Part shown: positions 1 through 5,831 of the stretch, in pieces
How the letters are laid out: every line of letters starts with the position of its first letter
Numbering within the stretch: position 1 is the first letter of the stretch
Assembly (NCBI GenBank): GCA_028824575.1
Contig: JAPPDN010000342.1
Coordinates: forward strand, 1 to 5,831
DNA: 5,831 bases
Direction: 5' to 3'
From: Candidatus Poribacteria bacterium
GTDB lineage: Bacteria > Poribacteria > WGA-4E > WGA-3G
Translations under genes and position numbers: made by a program
Notes under the pieces: generated by a model
Database searches by the model: none
What the model saw: only the letters and a program-made list of their open reading frames with translations
Told to the model about the DNA's origin: nothing

Positions 1-240
1 GGAATTTCAGTTTCTACCTCTCTCATTCTGCTCAAGTTAGATGTCATCGACCAGGTCATCCGTGAACCGATCGGTGGTGCACACAGGGATCCAGAAGCCG
101 CAGCACGCAGTGTCAAACGCGCCATACGCAAGCATCTCACCGAATTGATGCAGATGACCCCTCAGCAACTCGTCCAACAAAGATATGAACGCTATCGGCA
201 CATCGGGCTTTACGGCGAAGAGCCCGTAGATATAGCATGA
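1..240 (+). CDS. accA: Acetyl-CoA carboxylase carboxyltransferase subunit alpha, C-terminal part (5' truncated by window)
   Basis: The gene is open in frame 1 from the first base and ends at TGA 238-240, leaving 79 C-terminal residues. The family hallmark EPIGGAHRDPEA lies at visible residues 22-33. It follows a V-I-D-Q-V-I segment and precedes the usual helical tail ending in QRYERYRHIG (residues 60-69), as in AccA proteins of about 320 residues. In the family, the alpha subunit works with AccD to move the carboxyl group from carboxybiotin on AccB to acetyl-CoA. This makes malonyl-CoA, the committed step of fatty acid synthesis, in the cytoplasm. The catalytic core lies upstream of the window, so only the tail can be judged. 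Its stop overlaps the next start as ATGA, so the two genes are probably co-transcribed and translationally coupled. Confidence 0.9.
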   Translation, partial: GISVSTSLILLKLDVIDQVIREPIGGAHRDPEAAARSVKRAIRKHLTELMQMTPQQLVQQRYERYRHIGLYGEEPVDIA

Positions 241-1367
241 AAATAAGAACGATTACGACGGGCATTCCCTTGCCTTTTTCCCCTTACCAACTTCAACGTG
301 CAGCAAGATTTAACGCCGCCTGTCAAACCTACTTTGAAGCGAACGGTTACGAAGTCCAAACAACACGCGTAAGCTGCCAAATCTGGGATGAAGCGCGGGA
401 TATAGATACAATCCTTACATTAGAATCCGATGCCCAAGCATTGGGAATTGAATTCCTAAACTTGGGAACAATCCTACCTGAGAAACGCCACACGGAAACA
501 CATCTCGCGCGTATCTCTGATGTAATTGTCGAAAGTGAGATGCTTTTCGCCACCGTCACTCTTACGACACAATCTGGAGGTATGGCATCGGACATCGCTG
601 AAAACACCGCAGACATCATTCGGCAGATCGCGCGTCGAACCGATGCTGGCTATGGAAATCTCCGCTTCGCAGCGTTGATGAACTGCCCGCCAAATACACC
701 CTTCTTTCCAGCGGCGTACTGGCACGACACTCGGACGAACTTCAGCATCGGATGGCAAGCGATAGACCTTGTACAAGAGGCTTTCACAGATGCCCCGAAT
801 TTAGAAGTTGGTTTGCAGAACCTGAAAACGGTCATGGAGGCGGAAGGACAGAAGATTGTCGCACTCGCACAGACGTTAGCACAGGAGTGGGGCATAAAGT
901 TTGTCGGTATAGACGCATCGCTCGCACCGATGGGCGATGAAAGCATCGCTTACGCCATGGAACAACAACTCCCCGGTTATTTTGGCGAGCGTGGTACATT
1001 AACAGTCGCCGCCGGTCTGACCCGTACACTCCAATCCCTCGAACTACCCCTTTGTGGATATTCGGGATTAATGCTCCCTGTCCTTGAAGATGTCGGTTTG
1101 GGCGAGCGAAGTGAAGCAGGCTATTTTAACCTTGACAGTCTCCTCCTCTATTCTACTGTCTGTGGCACCGGATTGGATACCATTCCTATACCCGGGGATG
1201 CTTCGACATCTCAGATTGCCGCGATCCTAACGGATGTCGCCACGCTCTCCATACAGTTAAGCAAACCGTTATCTGTCCGCCTTTTCCCGGTTCCGGGATG
1301 CAACGCAGACTGCCTGACAGAATTTGATTCGCCCTACCTAACAAATACCACAGTAATGCAGATTTGA
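237..1367 (+). CDS. DUF711 family protein (PFL/UPF0210-like, function unknown)
   Basis: This complete 376-residue protein has the DUF711 signature blocks in order. They are NCPPNTPFFPAAYW (149-162), VGIDASLAP (223-231), GLMLPVLED (277-285), VCGTGLDTIPIPGD (308-321) and RLFPVPG (348-354). DUF711 proteins are structurally related to pyruvate-formate-lyase-type glycyl radical enzymes, but their reaction is not established. C309 in the VCGTGLD block is a conserved-looking cysteine that could be functional; that is inference. There is no signal peptide or membrane segment, so it should be cytoplasmic. The start is set by the ATGA overlap with accA at 237-240. No good Shine-Dalgarno precedes it, which fits coupling to accA translation. 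Family assignment is confident; function is open. Confidence 0.85.
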   Translation: MKIRTITTGIPLPFSPYQLQRAARFNAACQTYFEANGYEVQTTRVSCQIWDEARDIDTILTLESDAQALGIEFLNLGTILPEKRHTETHLARISDVIVESEMLFATVTLTTQSGGMASDIAENTADIIRQIARRTDAGYGNLRFAALMNCPPNTPFFPAAYWHDTRTNFSIGWQAIDLVQEAFTDAPNLEVGLQNLKTVMEAEGQKIVALAQTLAQEWGIKFVGIDASLAPMGDESIAYAMEQQLPGYFGERGTLTVAAGLTRTLQSLELPLCGYSGLMLPVLEDVGLGERSEAGYFNLDSLLLYSTVCGTGLDTIPIPGDASTSQIAAILTDVATLSIQLSKPLSVRLFPVPGCNADCLTEFDSPYLTNTTVMQI

Positions 1368-1391
1368 ATGGGCCCTCCAAAGATTCCACTA

Positions 1392-1421
1392 CCGACAACT
1401 GATAACTGAAAACTGAAAACT
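1392..1421 (+). repeat. Degenerate heptanucleotide tandem repeat, four units
   Basis: Four consecutive 7-base units read CCGACAA, CTGATAA, CTGAAAA and CTGAAAA, followed by a partial CT. They lie just after the DUF711 stop in a 163-base gap (1368-1530). Unit CCGATAA occurs again in the right arm of the palindromic element at 5523-5596, so both probably belong to one dispersed intergenic repeat family. No inverted partner arm is visible here. The rest of the gap is AT-rich near 1420-1480 and has no convincing sigma70 promoter with correct spacing. Confidence 0.7.
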
Positions 1422-1530
1422 TCTAAAACTTTTTCCCTTGCCAATTGTCAAATCTTTTGGTAAGATGATGCGAACGAAATTTTGAGAGTATTGTCTATCT
1501 AATTGATATGCACATCGGAGGAAACTCACA

Positions 1531-2259
1531 ATGTATATGCGGCATTGGTTACAGAGTCCTTCAAGTTTGACACACGGCAACATCATTAAACGTGAGATTT
1601 TTAGCAAACGTACAGAGGACTCCGCAGACAAAGAGGGCGCGATTCTCAGATATGTTGACAGCTTCTCTCGGTGCTACCTTGAACCGAGGATCGCTTCTGT
1701 GCCTACGGCACTTGATGACAAGCAGCTGATCTTTTACATCGTTGACGGTTCGGGGACATTTGAGGCGGGAGACTTGAAACAGCAAGTTACAGAGGGCGAT
1801 GCAATCTTAGTCCCACCCGGACTCAACCATGTTTTGGAAAATTCGGAGCACACACCGTTAGAGTTTCTGATGTTGGAGGAGGTACTCTCGGATGGCGTGG
1901 CGGCACCGCGCAAGGAGGCACTGATCCGCAACTACCGGGAACGTCCTTTGGGACAAGGACATTGGACGCATCTGGTGCATCCAATTTTCGGGCCGGACGA
2001 CGGTTTAGTAACGCTCCACTCAGTCCTAATGGTACGGATTGAGGCGATGCAAACGCCTGATACGCACGGACACGGTCCTGATATGGACGAGGTGTGGTAT
2101 ATGCTCGAAGGCAACGGCATCCATGTTGTCAGCAGGAATGTATACCGGCAGATGCCGGGCGATGCTGTCTCTGTGGCTTCGTCTAACCCAGGGCATAGCC
2201 TAATCAATGACACAGATGAACCGCTCAAGACGTTCTATTTCGCACGCTACGACCGCTAA
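1531..2259 (+). CDS. Double-cupin (bicupin) domain protein
   Basis: The 242-residue protein contains two cupin barrels. The first (about 60-115) has the FYIVDGSGTF strand and a PPGLNH motif (95-100). It lacks the HxH part of the cupin metal site, having ALDDKQ there instead. The second (about 165-238) has THGHGPDMDEVWYMLEG, giving H179, H181 and E187, and NPGH with H222. That is a complete 3-His/1-Glu set, so only the second domain is expected to bind a metal. Cupins include isomerases, dioxygenases and sugar-binding regulators; no specific reaction can be read here. A GGAGG Shine-Dalgarno at 1517-1521, nine bases before ATG, supports this start. There is no signal peptide. The sulfatase starts 11 bases after its stop, so the two probably form an operon and may act on the same substrate. 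Confidence 0.85.
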   Translation: MYMRHWLQSPSSLTHGNIIKREIFSKRTEDSADKEGAILRYVDSFSRCYLEPRIASVPTALDDKQLIFYIVDGSGTFEAGDLKQQVTEGDAILVPPGLNHVLENSEHTPLEFLMLEEVLSDGVAAPRKEALIRNYRERPLGQGHWTHLVHPIFGPDDGLVTLHSVLMVRIEAMQTPDTHGHGPDMDEVWYMLEGNGIHVVSRNVYRQMPGDAVSVASSNPGHSLINDTDEPLKTFYFARYDR

Positions 2260-2270
2260 AAGGAATAACT

Positions 2271-3728
2271 ATGGCTGACAAACCACACGTTCTGCTCATC
2301 TCAACTGACCATTGGCCCAACTCACTTTTAGGGGTCAGCGGGCATCCCGCTATCCAAACACCGACGCTTGATTCGATCGCACGAGCCGGTACCCGCTTCA
2401 CGCGCGGATACAGTGAATGCCCGGTTTGCGTCCCTGCACGAAAAACGTTGATGACCGGTGCAACAACGCGGACCCACAAAGACCGCGTTTTCAACGATCG
2501 GAAGGGAATAGACGGACTTCCGACAATCGCACAGACGTTTCGCAACGCAGGATATCAGGCTTATGCCGTCGGTAAGCTGCACGTCTATCCGCAACGTGAC
2601 CGTATCGGATTTGATGATGTACTCTTAGGTGAGGAAGGCAGATTACAATACGGCGCGATTGACGACTATGAACTCTTCCTCGGCGACAGAGGCTATGCCG
2701 GTCAGCAGTTCGCGCACGGGATGTGCAACAACGATTACCTCAACAGGCCTTGGCACCTCCCCGAAGACTGCCATGTTACGAACTGGAGTACACAGCAGAT
2801 GGTACGGATGATTAAACGCCGGGATCCAACGCGCCCCGGATTCTGGTACCTCTCCTATTGCCACCCGCATCCGCCTTTGGCACCACTCCAGTGTTATATG
2901 GATATGTATCGCAATATCGACGTGGATATGCCCTATTATGGCGAATGGTCAAAGCAGAGCGAGGATCTCCCTTTACCGATAAAAGGACGGCAAAAACAGG
3001 ACGAACACTTTAATGAAGACTTGGTCCGCTCGGCACGTCAAGCCTTCTACGCGCTTTGTACGCACATCGATCATCAGTTGCGGGTCGTTATCGGCACGCT
3101 ACGAGAGGAAGGCTTGTTGAACAACACGATTCTGCTGTTCACATCCGATCACGGTGATATGCTCGGAAATCATGGGATGTGGGCAAAACGGCTCTATTAT
3201 GAAGATTCTGCCAATGTCCCGATGCTCCTCGTCGGCACCGCAGGCGATGAACGCGTAGGGCATCACAGGGTTGATGACCGGCTCGTCGGATGGCAAGATG
3301 TGATGCCGACGCTCCTCCACCTCGCAGGGATCGATATTCCAGATACCGTGGACGGAATACCGATGGTAGGCGATGAGAAACGGGAGTGGTTGTACGGCGA
3401 ATGTGGCGAAGGTGGAAGTGGTACCCGAATGCTTCATGACGGACGCTTCAAGCTCATCTACTACGCTACCGGCAACTACCGACAACTCTTCGATCTGGAA
3501 GAAGATCCGCGGGAGTTAAACGATCTCGCCAATTCGCCAGCGCACGCTGAAATCCTTGAGCGATTAACAGATCTCTTGATCGGTGAACTCTACGGTAGCG
3601 ATGAAAAATGGATTGAAGATGGCAAACTTGTCGGTCTACCTGACCGTGAGTATCGTCCTTCTGCGAACCGATCCTTATCGGGCCAACGCGGACTTCACTG
3701 GCCCCCACAGCCATCTGTAGGGCGTTAG
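2271..3728 (+). CDS. Cys-type sulfatase / phosphonate monoester hydrolase-like, cytoplasmic
   Basis: The 485-residue protein belongs to the alkaline phosphatase superfamily. The sulfatase signature is C53-V-P-A-R57 followed by KTLMTG, so C53 should be converted to formylglycine by a maturase not in this window. Other active-site elements are D13 (in STDHW), K102 and H104 (GKLH), H198/H200 (HPHPPL), D293-H294 (TSDHGD) and K306 (WAKRLYYED). A single early metal Asp with a late Asp-His pair matches choline-sulfatase and phosphonate monoester hydrolase relatives more than DDxG-type sulfatases. The C-terminal RQLFDLEEDPRELNDLA (404-420) is the usual sulfatase tail motif. No signal peptide is visible, so a small or imported sulfate ester is likelier than an external polymer. 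The start is supported by AAAAGGA at 2258-2264. Substrate is unknown; phosphonate or phosphodiester hydrolysis remains possible. Confidence 0.9.
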   Translation: MADKPHVLLISTDHWPNSLLGVSGHPAIQTPTLDSIARAGTRFTRGYSECPVCVPARKTLMTGATTRTHKDRVFNDRKGIDGLPTIAQTFRNAGYQAYAVGKLHVYPQRDRIGFDDVLLGEEGRLQYGAIDDYELFLGDRGYAGQQFAHGMCNNDYLNRPWHLPEDCHVTNWSTQQMVRMIKRRDPTRPGFWYLSYCHPHPPLAPLQCYMDMYRNIDVDMPYYGEWSKQSEDLPLPIKGRQKQDEHFNEDLVRSARQAFYALCTHIDHQLRVVIGTLREEGLLNNTILLFTSDHGDMLGNHGMWAKRLYYEDSANVPMLLVGTAGDERVGHHRVDDRLVGWQDVMPTLLHLAGIDIPDTVDGIPMVGDEKREWLYGECGEGGSGTRMLHDGRFKLIYYATGNYRQLFDLEEDPRELNDLANSPAHAEILERLTDLLIGELYGSDEKWIEDGKLVGLPDREYRPSANRSLSGQRGLHWPPQPSVGR

Positions 3729-3746
3729 GTAAAACTTATGAAAGTC

Positions 3747-3775
3747 TTGACAAAATTTCAGGAATCAATTATATT
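3747..3775 (+). promoter_or_regulatory. Sigma70-type promoter for the STAS gene
   Basis: A perfect -35 TTGACA (3747-3752) is followed after exactly 17 bases by TATATT (3770-3775), which matches the -10 consensus at five of six positions. Transcription would start near 3782, giving a leader of about 75 bases before the ATG at 3857. It lies just after the sulfatase stop and separates the STAS gene from the cupin-sulfatase unit. The sequence match is strong; use of this consensus in this organism is inferred. Confidence 0.7.
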
Positions 3776-3856
3776 ATTAAGTGGAATCTCTTCGTTAGGG
3801 CATAACTTGCAAGCCCATATTTGTTAATTATGCGATTAAGCATGAAAGGAAAATAG

Positions 3857-4210
3857 ATGTTAGCAGAAATACGTCAAAGAGAAGGGGTCATCGTTATTCG
3901 ACCCACCGAACGCATGATCGGTGCAGCAAATGCTGAAATTCGAGAGCAGATTAATGAGGAACTCGAGGAGCATTTTGATTCTCCGAAGGTCATCTTTAAC
4001 CTTGAAAATGTCACCCGTATGGACAGTAGTGGGCTTGGCACGCTCGTCTCTGTGAACGTGACTGTCTCTCGTAAAGGCGGACGCACAGCACTTGTCAATG
4101 CCGGTGCGCATATCCGCAATCTTCTTATCCTCGGCCGCTTAATGACTGTCTTTGAGACTTACAACAGCGAAGAAGAAGGAATCCTCGCGCTCACCTCTGA
4201 AGAAAGTTAA
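3857..4210 (+). CDS. STAS-domain protein, anti-sigma factor antagonist (SpoIIAA/RsbV type)
   Basis: The 117-residue protein is a single STAS domain, the usual length for SpoIIAA/RsbV-type antagonists. Its core motif NLENVTRMDSSGLG (48-61) aligns with SpoIIAA NLEDLSFMDSSGLG. The phosphorylatable serine (S58 in Bacillus subtilis SpoIIAA) corresponds to S57 here. In known systems, the unphosphorylated antagonist binds an HPK-like anti-sigma kinase and frees a sigma factor; phosphorylation turns it off. No kinase, phosphatase or sigma gene is adjacent, so its partner must be elsewhere. AAAGGA (3845-3850), six bases before ATG, supports the start. A strong promoter upstream and a terminator-like stem downstream suggest it is mostly monocistronic. 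Role in another STAS-controlled process, such as a partner-switching phosphatase pathway, is also possible. Confidence 0.88.
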   Translation: MLAEIRQREGVIVIRPTERMIGAANAEIREQINEELEEHFDSPKVIFNLENVTRMDSSGLGTLVSVNVTVSRKGGRTALVNAGAHIRNLLILGRLMTVFETYNSEEEGILALTSEES

Positions 4211-4221
4211 TGGACACGATA

Positions 4222-4288
4222 GAGCCATTTAGTTCCCTATTTACGCGGCTGTAGTTAAGACTGAATGGCTCCGACGACACGGAGCCAT
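4222..4288 (+). promoter_or_regulatory. Structured leader with two mutually exclusive hairpins
   Basis: Bases 4222-4234 pair with 4259-4271 as a 13-bp stem with two G-U pairs and a 24-base loop. Bases 4265-4273 pair perfectly with 4280-4288 (9 bp, loop ACGACA). The two stems share 4265-4271, so they cannot form together. The arrangement comes from GAGCCAT present twice (4222-4228 and 4282-4288) around one ATGGCTC. It lies 11 bases after the STAS stop and about 58 bases before the DUF6807 start. Function is unproven: it could be a 3' end stabiliser for the STAS mRNA, an attenuator for the next gene, or a decayed repeat. Confidence 0.5.
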
Positions 4289-4292
4289 ACCT

Positions 4293-4313
4293 TTCGCGTC
4301 TACGCGAATTTTT
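4293..4313 (+). terminator. Rho-independent-terminator-like hairpin
   Basis: TTCGCG (4293-4298) and CGCGAA (4303-4308) form a perfect 6-bp stem with the loop TCTA, followed directly by five Ts (4309-4313). It would end the STAS transcript, or act as a conditional terminator ahead of the DUF6807 gene. The stem is short and the T run modest, so strength is uncertain. Confidence 0.5.
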
Positions 4314-4346
4314 GAGAGGAAACCAAGATACGAAAAAAGGAAATTT

Positions 4347-5501
4347 ATGGCAAATCAGAATCTTCCAACGTTTACCGTCAACGCCGGTTTTCATGATCGA
4401 GATGGATGCCCGGTCAGTGTTAACGTTGACCATCCCGGTGTGAGCCAACTTCACGATCATTCTGTCACCTTGACAGATGTCGAATCCGGTGGCACTATCT
4501 CAGCGCAATGCTACGCCAACGAGGACGGTATTACAACCTTAAACTGGATACTCAATGGACTCGCCGCTGGTGAATCGCGTACCTATACCCTTTCAGAGGG
4601 AAACGTTGCTGGCGAATCAGGTGTCCAACTCAATGAAGAAGCCGAAACTATTGCCGTCACACTCAATGACCGACCCTTTACAACGTTCCGCTATGCGAAA
4701 ACACAATTCCGACCCTACTTCTTCCCTGTCCTCGGCCCCGATGGACGCGAGGTAACGCGCGGTGAAACAAGTGAGATCTCAAAGGATCATGTGCATCACC
4801 GTTCACTCTACGTCGCTTATGGCGAGGTTAATGACGTGGATTTGTGGGGTGAAGGGAGCAATTCTGGAAGAGTCGTACATCAAGATTTCGCACAAAAACA
4901 GGGTGGGGCTGTCGTCGGTAGGATTTATACACATAACAATTGGGAGACACAGTCCGGTGATGTCTTGATGACGGATAAGCAGAACTTCCGAATCTATAAC
5001 CTTCCTGAGGATGCTGCACTTATCGACTTGGATCTCAGTTTCATCGCTTCGGCGGGGGACGTTCATTTCGGAGATACCAAAGAAGGCGGTATTATGTCGA
5101 TTCGAGTGCATCCGTCGATGAACGCATCTGATGGCGGAAAGATTGAGAACGCTTTTGGCGGGATCAATGAAGCGGAAACTTGGGGAAAACGAGCGAATTG
5201 GTGTGATTATTCTGGCGTTGTTGACGGAACACCTGTCGGGATTGCTGTGTTCGATCATACTGTCAACCCACGCTATCCGACGTATTGGCATGTGCGCAAC
5301 TACGGGTTAATGGGCAGCAATATCTTCGGTGGCGGCACCTTTGAAGGAGACCCTGCTAAAGATGGCTCCTACACGCTCAAACAGGGTGAAGAGATGCACT
5401 TCCGGTTCCGCGTCCTGATCCATGCGGGCGATGCAACTGTTGGGAAGGCTGGGCAGAAATATCACGATTTCATCAACCCACCCGCTGTTGAGGTTTCCTA
5501 A
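4347..5501 (+). CDS. DUF6807 family protein (PmoA-annotated; function unknown)
   Basis: The 384-residue protein has the features of the DUF6807 family, often labelled methane oxygenase PmoA in databases. Blocks are RPYFFPVLGPDG (122-133), DHVHHRSLY (147-155), KEGGIMSIRV (245-254) and NWCDYSG (284-290). It lacks the transmembrane helices of true particulate methane monooxygenase PmoA, so that label should not be taken as a function. The histidine cluster H148, H150, H151 and E246 could form a metal or catalytic site; this is inference. The N-terminal 110 residues look like a beta-rich segment. No signal peptide is evident. AAAAAAGGAAA ending at 4343, with GGA at 4339-4341, supports the ATG. 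In Planctomycetes and related groups, such genes often sit among sulfatases and Gfo/Idh/MocA oxidoreductases, as here, which points to carbohydrate metabolism. Confidence 0.85.
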   Translation: MANQNLPTFTVNAGFHDRDGCPVSVNVDHPGVSQLHDHSVTLTDVESGGTISAQCYANEDGITTLNWILNGLAAGESRTYTLSEGNVAGESGVQLNEEAETIAVTLNDRPFTTFRYAKTQFRPYFFPVLGPDGREVTRGETSEISKDHVHHRSLYVAYGEVNDVDLWGEGSNSGRVVHQDFAQKQGGAVVGRIYTHNNWETQSGDVLMTDKQNFRIYNLPEDAALIDLDLSFIASAGDVHFGDTKEGGIMSIRVHPSMNASDGGKIENAFGGINEAETWGKRANWCDYSGVVDGTPVGIAVFDHTVNPRYPTYWHVRNYGLMGSNIFGGGTFEGDPAKDGSYTLKQGEEMHFRFRVLIHAGDATVGKAGQKYHDFINPPAVEVS

Positions 5502-5522
5502 CCGCGAAATTTATACCAAGAT

Positions 5523-5596
5523 GGCTGTCAGCAGTCAGTAGGCAGCGGCCAGAAAGAAAACGCCGAAGGTTTCCGATAACCGGTCCGCTGATAGCC
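5523..5596 (+). repeat. Imperfect palindromic intergenic element built from heptads
   Basis: The left arm 5523-5538 pairs with the right arm 5581-5596 at 12 Watson-Crick positions plus one G-U out of 16, giving a 74-base hairpin element. Its left half reads as 7-base units (GGCTGTC, AGCAGTC, AGTAGGC, AGCGGCC) and its right half as CCGATAA, CCGGTCC, GCTGATA, GCC. It fills most of the 114-base gap between the DUF6807 stop and the next gene, ending seven bases before that gene's GGAG. It resembles REP/MITE-like dispersed elements, but no target-site duplication or transposase was seen. Confidence 0.65.
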
Positions 5597-5615
5597 AATA
5601 CACGGAGATTCATAT

Positions 5616-5831
5616 ATGCCGATCCCAACGATTCATGTGGGATGCACCCATTTCGCGCACGGTCGTTTACAAGCACAAGTCAATTCGCACGGGTTAGAGC
5701 CTGTTGCGTGCGTGGACATCAACCTTGAAGCCGCACGCGATGGCGTATCATCAATAAACGGGGCATCTGAAGGCTTAACAGAACGTATCTACACCACCAT
5801 AACCGAAGCAAAAGAGAAACACGATGCGCAG
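5616..5831 (+). CDS. Gfo/Idh/MocA family oxidoreductase, N-terminal part (3' truncated by window)
   Basis: The first 72 residues are present and the gene stays open to the window end. A beta-alpha-beta NAD(P)-binding start is visible: IHVGCTHFAHGR (6-17), then PVACVDIN (29-36), where D34 sits at the end of the second strand and should contact the cofactor ribose. The glycine motif is degenerate: T11 replaces the second G of GxGxxG. The YTTITEAKEKHDA segment (59-71) is the expected loop of this family. Members are NAD(P)-dependent dehydrogenases of sugars, inositols and related polyols; the substrate is set by the missing C-terminal domain. GGAG at 5604-5607, eight bases before ATG, supports the start. 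It may be co-transcribed with the DUF6807 gene through the palindrome between them. Confidence 0.75.
   Translation, partial: MPIPTIHVGCTHFAHGRLQAQVNSHGLEPVACVDINLEAARDGVSSINGASEGLTERIYTTITEAKEKHDAQ

Noticed and set aside
1370..1375. GGGCCC palindrome after the DUF711 stop as a terminator
   Set aside because: It has no loop and no following T run, so it cannot act as an intrinsic terminator.
1445..1466. TTGTCA (1445-1450) and TAAGAT (1461-1466) as a promoter for the cupin gene
   Set aside because: The spacer is only 10 bases, too short for sigma70. The alternative TTGAGA/GATATG pair (1482-1510) would start transcription at the Shine-Dalgarno.
3099..3485. Minus-strand open frame of 128 codons
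   Set aside because: It is antisense to the sulfatase active-site region, which has clear coding motifs; the antisense product resembles no family.
3797..3834. Short inverted matches (GGGC/GCCC and GCATAA/TTATGC) in the STAS leader
   Set aside because: The stems are only 4-6 bp, AT-rich and without conserved context, so they are weak in a sequence of this composition.
3842..3856. Four-codon frame ATG AAA GGA AAA TAG directly before the STAS start
   Set aside because: It overlaps the Shine-Dalgarno of the STAS gene and has no ribosome site of its own; it most likely arises by chance from the AAAGGAAA sequence.
4803..5291. Minus-strand open frame of 162 codons
   Set aside because: It lies wholly inside the well-supported DUF6807 gene, has no recognisable domain and is rich in Arg, Ser and Ile as expected of an antisense shadow.

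Overview
The window is a compact bacterial region with every recognisable gene on the + strand and short gaps. Gene types are a Cys-type sulfatase, a double-cupin protein, a DUF6807/PmoA-like protein, a Gfo/Idh/MocA oxidoreductase and a DUF711 protein. Intergenic DNA carries degenerate heptanucleotide repeats. This mix fits an uncultured Planctomycetes- or Poribacteria-like (sponge or marine, polysaccharide-degrading) lineage. That placement is inferred from gene content and protein style, not from a marker gene, and is only moderately certain.

Layout. Bases 1-240 are the 3' end of accA, the carboxyltransferase alpha subunit of acetyl-CoA carboxylase. It overlaps by ATGA a complete DUF711 gene (237-1367). 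A 163-base gap with a four-unit heptad repeat (1392-1421) leads to a two-gene unit: a bicupin (1531-2259) and, 11 bases later, a cytoplasmic sulfatase with a CVPAR formylglycine motif (2271-3728). A strong sigma70-type promoter (TTGACA, 17 bases, TATATT; 3747-3775) drives a single-domain STAS protein of the SpoIIAA/anti-sigma-factor-antagonist type (3857-4210). The 136 bases after it hold several strong, partly competing hairpins and a terminator-like stem with five Ts. Next is a DUF6807 gene (4347-5501), then a 74-base imperfect palindrome built of heptads (5523-5596), and finally the start of a Gfo/Idh/MocA oxidoreductase running off the window (5616-5831).

How the genes may work together. 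The sulfatase, cupin, DUF6807 and Gfo/Idh/MocA genes suggest catabolism of sulfated or otherwise modified sugars, but the sequence fixes no substrate. The accA-DUF711 pair and the STAS gene look like separate transcription units. No mobile element, CRISPR array, tRNA or rRNA was seen. The most unusual non-coding signals are the structured leader between the STAS and DUF6807 genes and the heptad repeat family in two intergenic gaps.
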